In this document: piece after piece, positions 4,201 through 7,533 of the stretch | Position numbering within the stretch: position 1 is the first letter of the stretch | How the letters are laid out: each line of letters starts with the position of its first letter | Assembly: GCA_026986235.1 (NCBI GenBank) | Contig: JALSOY010000232.1 | Location: 1 to 7,533, forward strand | DNA: 7,533 nt | Reading direction: 5' to 3' | Source: Caldifarciminota bacterium | Lineage (GTDB): Bacteria; Hydrothermota; Hydrothermia; B15-G9; WFZT01 | Translations under genes and position numbers: made by a program | The notes under the pieces: generated by a model | The model's input: only the letters and a program-made list of their open reading frames with translations | Databases searched by the model: none | Told to the model about the DNA's origin: nothing

Positions 4201-5951
4201 TCTACGGGGACGGCAAAGACGCCGTATGCGCCAGGACCACCGTAAACGGCAATGGCCGGTGTGGTGTAGTTCACGATTATATCCCTGTACCTAAAATTCG
4301 ACTCTATGAATTCCCTTATCCTTTTCACCCTTTCAGGCGTGTTCACATGGGCAATCCCGAAGTCATAAACACGGTTGTGATCAAGTCTATCCTTTAACAG
4401 TTTGAAAACCTTTCTCATGGCACCGTCGGCTCCAAAAGCCTGGGTCAATTTTTTAAGATAACCGTCTTCGTCTATCGTTATGATGACCTTGAAGCCCAGG
4501 AGGTCCACGAGCTTCCCCCTGAGTTTCCCGGCCCTACCTCCGTGGACGAGGTTTTTCATGGTATCAAGAACAATTACAGCAAAGGATTCACGCCTGATCC
4601 TCTCAATTTCTCTCTTTATAACATCATCGGGTGAACCCTTGATCACCATGTCCCTTATCCTCAAAGCCATGAGTCCTGCTGCAATACTGAAGAGCTTCGT
4701 ATCAAAAACCGTTACATTTTCAAACTTTTTTGAGGCGGTAACCGAGGAGGCATAGGTACCACTGAAGTTGGAAGAGATATGAATGGCATAGACCTTTTTT
4801 GCCCGTTTCGTAAGTTCTTTATAGGCATCAAGATAATCGGAAAAGGCTGGCTGAGAGGTTTTTAGATCTCTCCACCTCTCCGATGTCAGAATCTTCATCA
4901 CATCTTCCCGGGTTATGTCCACACCCTCCCTGTAAGATCTGCCTCCATAGATCACCTGAAAAGGTATGACTCTGAAGTTGTATTCCTCGTAATAATAAGG
5001 AGTGAGATCCATTCCGGAATCCACCAGAAATGCGAAGTCGTGTTTTTCTTTAACCTGTTTATGCATGTCATCTGCCTTTCTCATTTCAATTTCTCCGTAG
5101 CCTGAAAGGATTTCAAAAACCTTTTCCGGCTCGTCAGTATGAATGTGTATGTGGAGTAAACTTTCGTCTCCCACAACGAGAAGAGAATCTCCCAGATCCT
5201 TTAGCCTCTCTTTGATCCCTTTTAAATCCATGTTAGAGCCGCGAAGTAGAACCTCGGTACAGTATCTGTATCCAGTTTCGTAACTCTCCCTGAATTCTTC
5301 CACGGAATTCTCCGTCATGTCCACGACATCAAGTGGTTCATTCTGAAAGTACATGGAAAGTCCCTGCAGAAAGTAGAGGAATCCGAGCCCCCCTGCGTCA
5401 ACGACCCTTGCCTTTTTTAACTGTGGCAAAGATTCCCTGGTTCTTTCAAGGGATTTTTTCGCAACTTTCTGGAGATGATCAAGAAACTCTTTAAAGTCGT
5501 TAACCCTTTCTGATATCCTGACGGCCTCTTCTGAAACTTCTCTTATGACTGTGAGGACCGTACCCTCCACGGGTTTTTCAATGGCTTCGTAAGTCTTTTT
5601 TATCGAAAGTTTCATACTTTTTGAGAAGTCCGCAATGGAGACCGTTCGCTTACCCTTTAAAGCTCTGCTGAAGCTATAAAAGAACTGAGAAAAGATAACT
5701 CCAGAGTTACCTCTGGCGCTTTTTAGCATATTTCTTGAAACCTCCTGGAGGAGGGAATAAGCACTGTCGTACTCTCTGTTTTTGAGAGTTTGTATGACAC
5801 TCCTGAAGGTCTGGGCGAGATTGGATCCCGTATCCCCATCAGGAACGGGAAAAACATTAATCCTGTTGAGTCTTTCCCTGTTTTTTATCACATTAATAGC
5901 ACCTGACATAAGCCCATTTTTGAGTTCCTCGGGCTTCAGTTCATTTTTCAT
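4152..5951 (-). CDS. DhaL (DAK2)-DegV fusion protein, fatty acid kinase-like (FakA-FakB type)
   Basis: This 599-residue protein joins two partners that are usually separate. Residues about 1-205 are a DhaL/DAK2 ATP-binding domain with FPVPDGDTGSN (Mg-binding D38, D40), ARGNSGVI (79-86), EGTVLTVIRE (129-138) and DAGGLGF (185-191). A FakA-type middle region follows, with C231 in CTEVLL and the His motif HIHIHTDEP (267-275). From about 306 it is a DegV domain: VDSGMDL, KTSQPAFSDY, HISSNFSGTY (391-400), HGGR (470-473) and H535. DegV proteins bind a fatty acid, and the DhaL protein phosphorylates it to acyl-phosphate for phospholipid synthesis. The start is ATG 5951, giving the usual DhaL N-terminus. 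A GTG at 5993 has GGAGG only 2 nt away and would add 14 atypical residues. The last 14 or so residues after VPVE come from a repeat. Confidence 0.9.
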   Translation of the reverse strand: MKNELKPEELKNGLMSGAINVIKNRERLNRINVFPVPDGDTGSNLAQTFRSVIQTLKNREYDSAYSLLQEVSRNMLKSARGNSGVIFSQFFYSFSRALKGKRTVSIADFSKSMKLSIKKTYEAIEKPVEGTVLTVIREVSEEAVRISERVNDFKEFLDHLQKVAKKSLERTRESLPQLKKARVVDAGGLGFLYFLQGLSMYFQNEPLDVVDMTENSVEEFRESYETGYRYCTEVLLRGSNMDLKGIKERLKDLGDSLLVVGDESLLHIHIHTDEPEKVFEILSGYGEIEMRKADDMHKQVKEKHDFAFLVDSGMDLTPYYYEEYNFRVIPFQVIYGGRSYREGVDITREDVMKILTSERWRDLKTSQPAFSDYLDAYKELTKRAKKVYAIHISSNFSGTYASSVTASKKFENVTVFDTKLFSIAAGLMALRIRDMVIKGSPDDVIKREIERIRRESFAVIVLDTMKNLVHGGRAGKLRGKLVDLLGFKVIITIDEDGYLKKLTQAFGADGAMRKVFKLLKDRLDHNRVYDFGIAHVNTPERVKRIREFIESNFRYRDIIVNYTTPAIAVYGGPGAYGVFAVPVEGEFTRRQSPFSRRGN

Positions 5952-5960
5952 GGCAAATAA

Positions 5961-5989
5961 ATGATAACTTTCCGTTAAGGAGAAAACAA
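5961..5989 (-). promoter_or_regulatory. Possible promoter of the DhaL-DegV gene
   Basis: On the minus strand: TTGTTT (5989-5984, weak -35), a 17-bp spacer and TATCAT (5966-5961, 5 of 6 to the -10 consensus), then nine bases before ATG 5951. A transcript would have only about 2-3 nt before the start codon, and there is no Shine-Dalgarno site. The weak -35 makes this less certain than the other promoters. Read-through from the upstream radical SAM gene is also possible. Confidence 0.4.
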
Positions 5990-6021
5990 GCACAACCTCC
6001 GGATCTGTTCAAAAAGATCTT

Positions 6022-6064
6022 AAAAAATACGACCCCCTCCTGCTTGCATTTACCGAGAGGAGGG
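6022..6064 (-). terminator. Weak candidate terminator after the SPASM radical SAM gene
   Basis: On the minus strand CCCTCCT (6064-6058, in the last codons) can pair with AGGAGGG (6041-6035) around a 16-nt loop, and TTTTTT (6027-6022) lies 7 nt further on. The long loop and the distance to the T-run make it a poor terminator, so the DhaL-DegV gene may be partly cotranscribed. Confidence 0.25.
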
Positions 6065-7498
6065 CACCTTCTGGAGGAACATTTCCTCCCAGATAGGTTC
6101 TGTTAATTCTCTGAGCCTTTCGTCATACATGATAAGCCCTCTGTGATACTCACTGTCCTTCAATGCCTCTTCAGCGTTTTCATCCTCGGGTTTGACCTGA
6201 ACTTTTTCTACGATCCTCATAAAGTCCACATGGTTATCTCTGATTGAACAGGGCATCAGGAGGTTGCCCATCTCTTCACCCTTTTTGAGGTAAGCGTATC
6301 TGAACTGCCATTCACGCCCTCTTTTAAAGAAGTCAGACATGATGGCGTCGGTGAGGTTGCCTCCCCTGCTGTATATTTCCAGGATGTTATCGACATAATA
6401 GGGGATAAAGACGCAGGGCATGACATTACCGTTCCAGTCAATGTAAAGGTATCCTCCAGGTCTGCCGTAGGCGATACAGCCGTCAGATACCACTCCACTG
6501 TTCCAGAAGTCTGCCACGAAATACTTCTTTTCTATTACAACCTTTCTCCATTCCCAGTACATTTCGAGTCTCTGTTCAGGAGTGGGCATGAGTTCAAGAG
6601 TAAATCCCCTTCCTATTGGCATGTACTGAAAGATCCACATGTGAGTTGCACCCACTCTGTCGAAGTAAAAATCGTAAAATTCGTCGGAACTCAGAAGATG
6701 GGCATTTTGCCTCGTTGCCGTGATACTCAATCCGAAGGGAACCCCATTTTCTTTGAGGTTTTCTATAGCCTCCATGACCTTTCTGTAAACACCCCTGCCC
6801 CTTCTGGCATCCGTTTCCTCCTCGTACCCTTCAACTGATATCGCAGGAGTGATGTTACCAAGCTCTGCCATTCTCCCTGCCACCTCCCTGTCTATCAGGG
6901 TACCGTTGGTGTACATCAGGAAAAACATATCGTTGTGGATCTCAAAGAGGTCAAGGATGTTTTTGCCAGAGTCTTCGTATATCAGGGGTTCCCCACCCGA
7001 TATCACGATAAATCTACCTCCCCACAGTTCCTTTACCTCTCTTACGATCCTGTCAACCACATCAAAGGGGAGTTTTTCTTTGAAGGCTTTTCCCGAGGCA
7101 GCGTAACAACCTATACAATGGAGGTTACAGGCCTTTGTTGGACTTATCACCAGAAAGGAAGGTGGTCCGTACCCATACTTCTCCTTGAACTTCTCCTCAA
7201 TGTCCTTTCCGCTGTGCATGAATGCACCTTTTACGAGATTGTCGATAATTCTTCTTGCCACGGTCTTTGAGAAGTAACCCCGTTCTATATTTCTCTCAGC
7301 CGAGTAAAGGAGGGCCCTGAGGAGGTGGAACTTATCTTCCTGTACCTTCCTGGGACGCTGGAAACTATTACCATTTATTATGGAATCGTAGAGCCATGAT
7401 TCAAACTTTTTCAGGAAAACTTTTCTCACCGGTCCACTGCTTACAATTCCCCTCGCAAGAAGGGAAGCACCTCTTTTTTCCCATTCATTAAGCCTCAT
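6050..7498 (-). CDS. Radical SAM protein with SPASM/twitch-like C-terminal domain
   Basis: This 482-residue protein starts with about 115 residues of mostly helical, basic sequence of unknown role. A radical SAM core follows: C124-x3-C128-x2-C131 in ACNLHCIGCYA, the SAM-binding GGEP (168-171), MYTNGTL (195-201) and SVEGYEEETDARRG. Near the C-terminus C341-x15-G-x4-C362 (ending NGNVMPC) fits the first part of a SPASM/twitch auxiliary-cluster motif, with one later candidate at C417. Relatives modify peptides or mature enzymes and cofactors; the substrate here is unknown. No short Cys-rich precursor peptide or heme/PQQ gene is nearby. The start ATG 7498 has GGAGGTGAT 8 nt before it; ATG 7504 would suit a leaderless transcript, and the frame extends to 7513. 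The next gene downstream is DhaL-DegV, 98 bp away. Confidence 0.88.
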   Translation of the reverse strand: MRLNEWEKRGASLLARGIVSSGPVRKVFLKKFESWLYDSIINGNSFQRPRKVQEDKFHLLRALLYSAERNIERGYFSKTVARRIIDNLVKGAFMHSGKDIEEKFKEKYGYGPPSFLVISPTKACNLHCIGCYAASGKAFKEKLPFDVVDRIVREVKELWGGRFIVISGGEPLIYEDSGKNILDLFEIHNDMFFLMYTNGTLIDREVAGRMAELGNITPAISVEGYEEETDARRGRGVYRKVMEAIENLKENGVPFGLSITATRQNAHLLSSDEFYDFYFDRVGATHMWIFQYMPIGRGFTLELMPTPEQRLEMYWEWRKVVIEKKYFVADFWNSGVVSDGCIAYGRPGGYLYIDWNGNVMPCVFIPYYVDNILEIYSRGGNLTDAIMSDFFKRGREWQFRYAYLKKGEEMGNLLMPCSIRDNHVDFMRIVEKVQVKPEDENAEEALKDSEYHRGLIMYDERLRELTEPIWEEMFLQKVPSSR

Positions 7499-7502
7499 GA
7501 TC

Positions 7503-7517
7503 ATCACCTCCATTATA
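7503..7517 (-). promoter_or_regulatory. -10 box overlapping a strong Shine-Dalgarno site
   Basis: On the minus strand a perfect TATAAT (7517-7512) is followed directly by GGAGGTGAT (7511-7503), a near-perfect anti-16S match. If TATAAT is a real -10 box, transcription starts near 7505, which loses the Shine-Dalgarno site and leaves ATG 7504 leaderless. If transcription begins upstream, GGAGG serves ATG 7498. The matching -35 would lie beyond the window edge. Confidence 0.45.
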
Positions 7518-7533
7518 TGTAAATTAAACTGTC

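Noticed and set aside
5952..5993. Upstream GTG start for the DhaL-DegV protein
   Set aside because: GGAGG is only 2 nt from the GTG, the extra 14 residues are not family-like, and the candidate -35/-10 boxes lie within this segment.
6002..6019. Inverted repeat GATCT/AGATC between the SPASM and DhaL-DegV genes as a regulator site
   Set aside because: The 5-bp arms are too short to distinguish from chance, and the place does not match a promoter element closely.

Overview
The window looks like a chromosomal segment of a diderm bacterium, possibly thermophilic, from a lineage I cannot name. A CspA-type cold shock protein and consensus-like -35/-10 boxes indicate a bacterium. Two predicted lipoproteins and a beta-rich, outer-membrane-like C-terminus at the left edge suggest an outer membrane. 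The proteins are rich in Lys, Glu and Arg, and Arg is mostly AGA/AGG, which fits a thermophile but does not prove it.

Layout, left to right. (1) The end of a plus-strand gene (1-273) meets a minus-strand cold shock gene (329-544) at a very strong shared terminator hairpin. The cold shock gene has its own promoter and a leader of about 87 nt. (2) A 615-bp gap between the divergent cold shock and AlkD-like genes is mostly repeat: a composite C/G-run hairpin element (copy A), two tandem 35-bp half-units and a second degenerate module. (3) A plus-strand operon of two overlapping genes, an AlkD-like DNA glycosylase and a SplB-type radical SAM protein, looks like a DNA-damage cassette. (4) Its end overlaps, tail to tail, a minus-strand operon of two paralogous small lipoproteins. 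(5) Upstream of that operon lies copy B of the repeat, which runs into the 3' end of the next gene and supplies its last codons, its stop and a likely terminator. (6) That gene encodes a DhaL (FakA-like) plus DegV (FakB-like) fusion, presumably for fatty acid phosphorylation. (7) A radical SAM protein with a SPASM/twitch-like C-terminus, on the minus strand, fills the right end.

The most coherent non-coding signal is promoter placement. The AlkD operon and the lipoprotein operon both carry a -35, a 17-bp spacer, a -10 box and then exactly 6 nt before the ATG, with no Shine-Dalgarno sequence. The DhaL-DegV gene (9 nt) and the SPASM gene (7 nt to one ATG) look similar. Internal operon genes and the cold shock gene instead have clear Shine-Dalgarno sites. 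This suggests first genes are translated from leaderless or nearly leaderless mRNAs.

I see no tRNA, rRNA, transposase or CRISPR array. The most unusual features are the leaderless-promoter pattern, the composite repeat and its capture into a coding sequence, and the glycosylase/radical SAM pairing. None of them alone demonstrates a new system.
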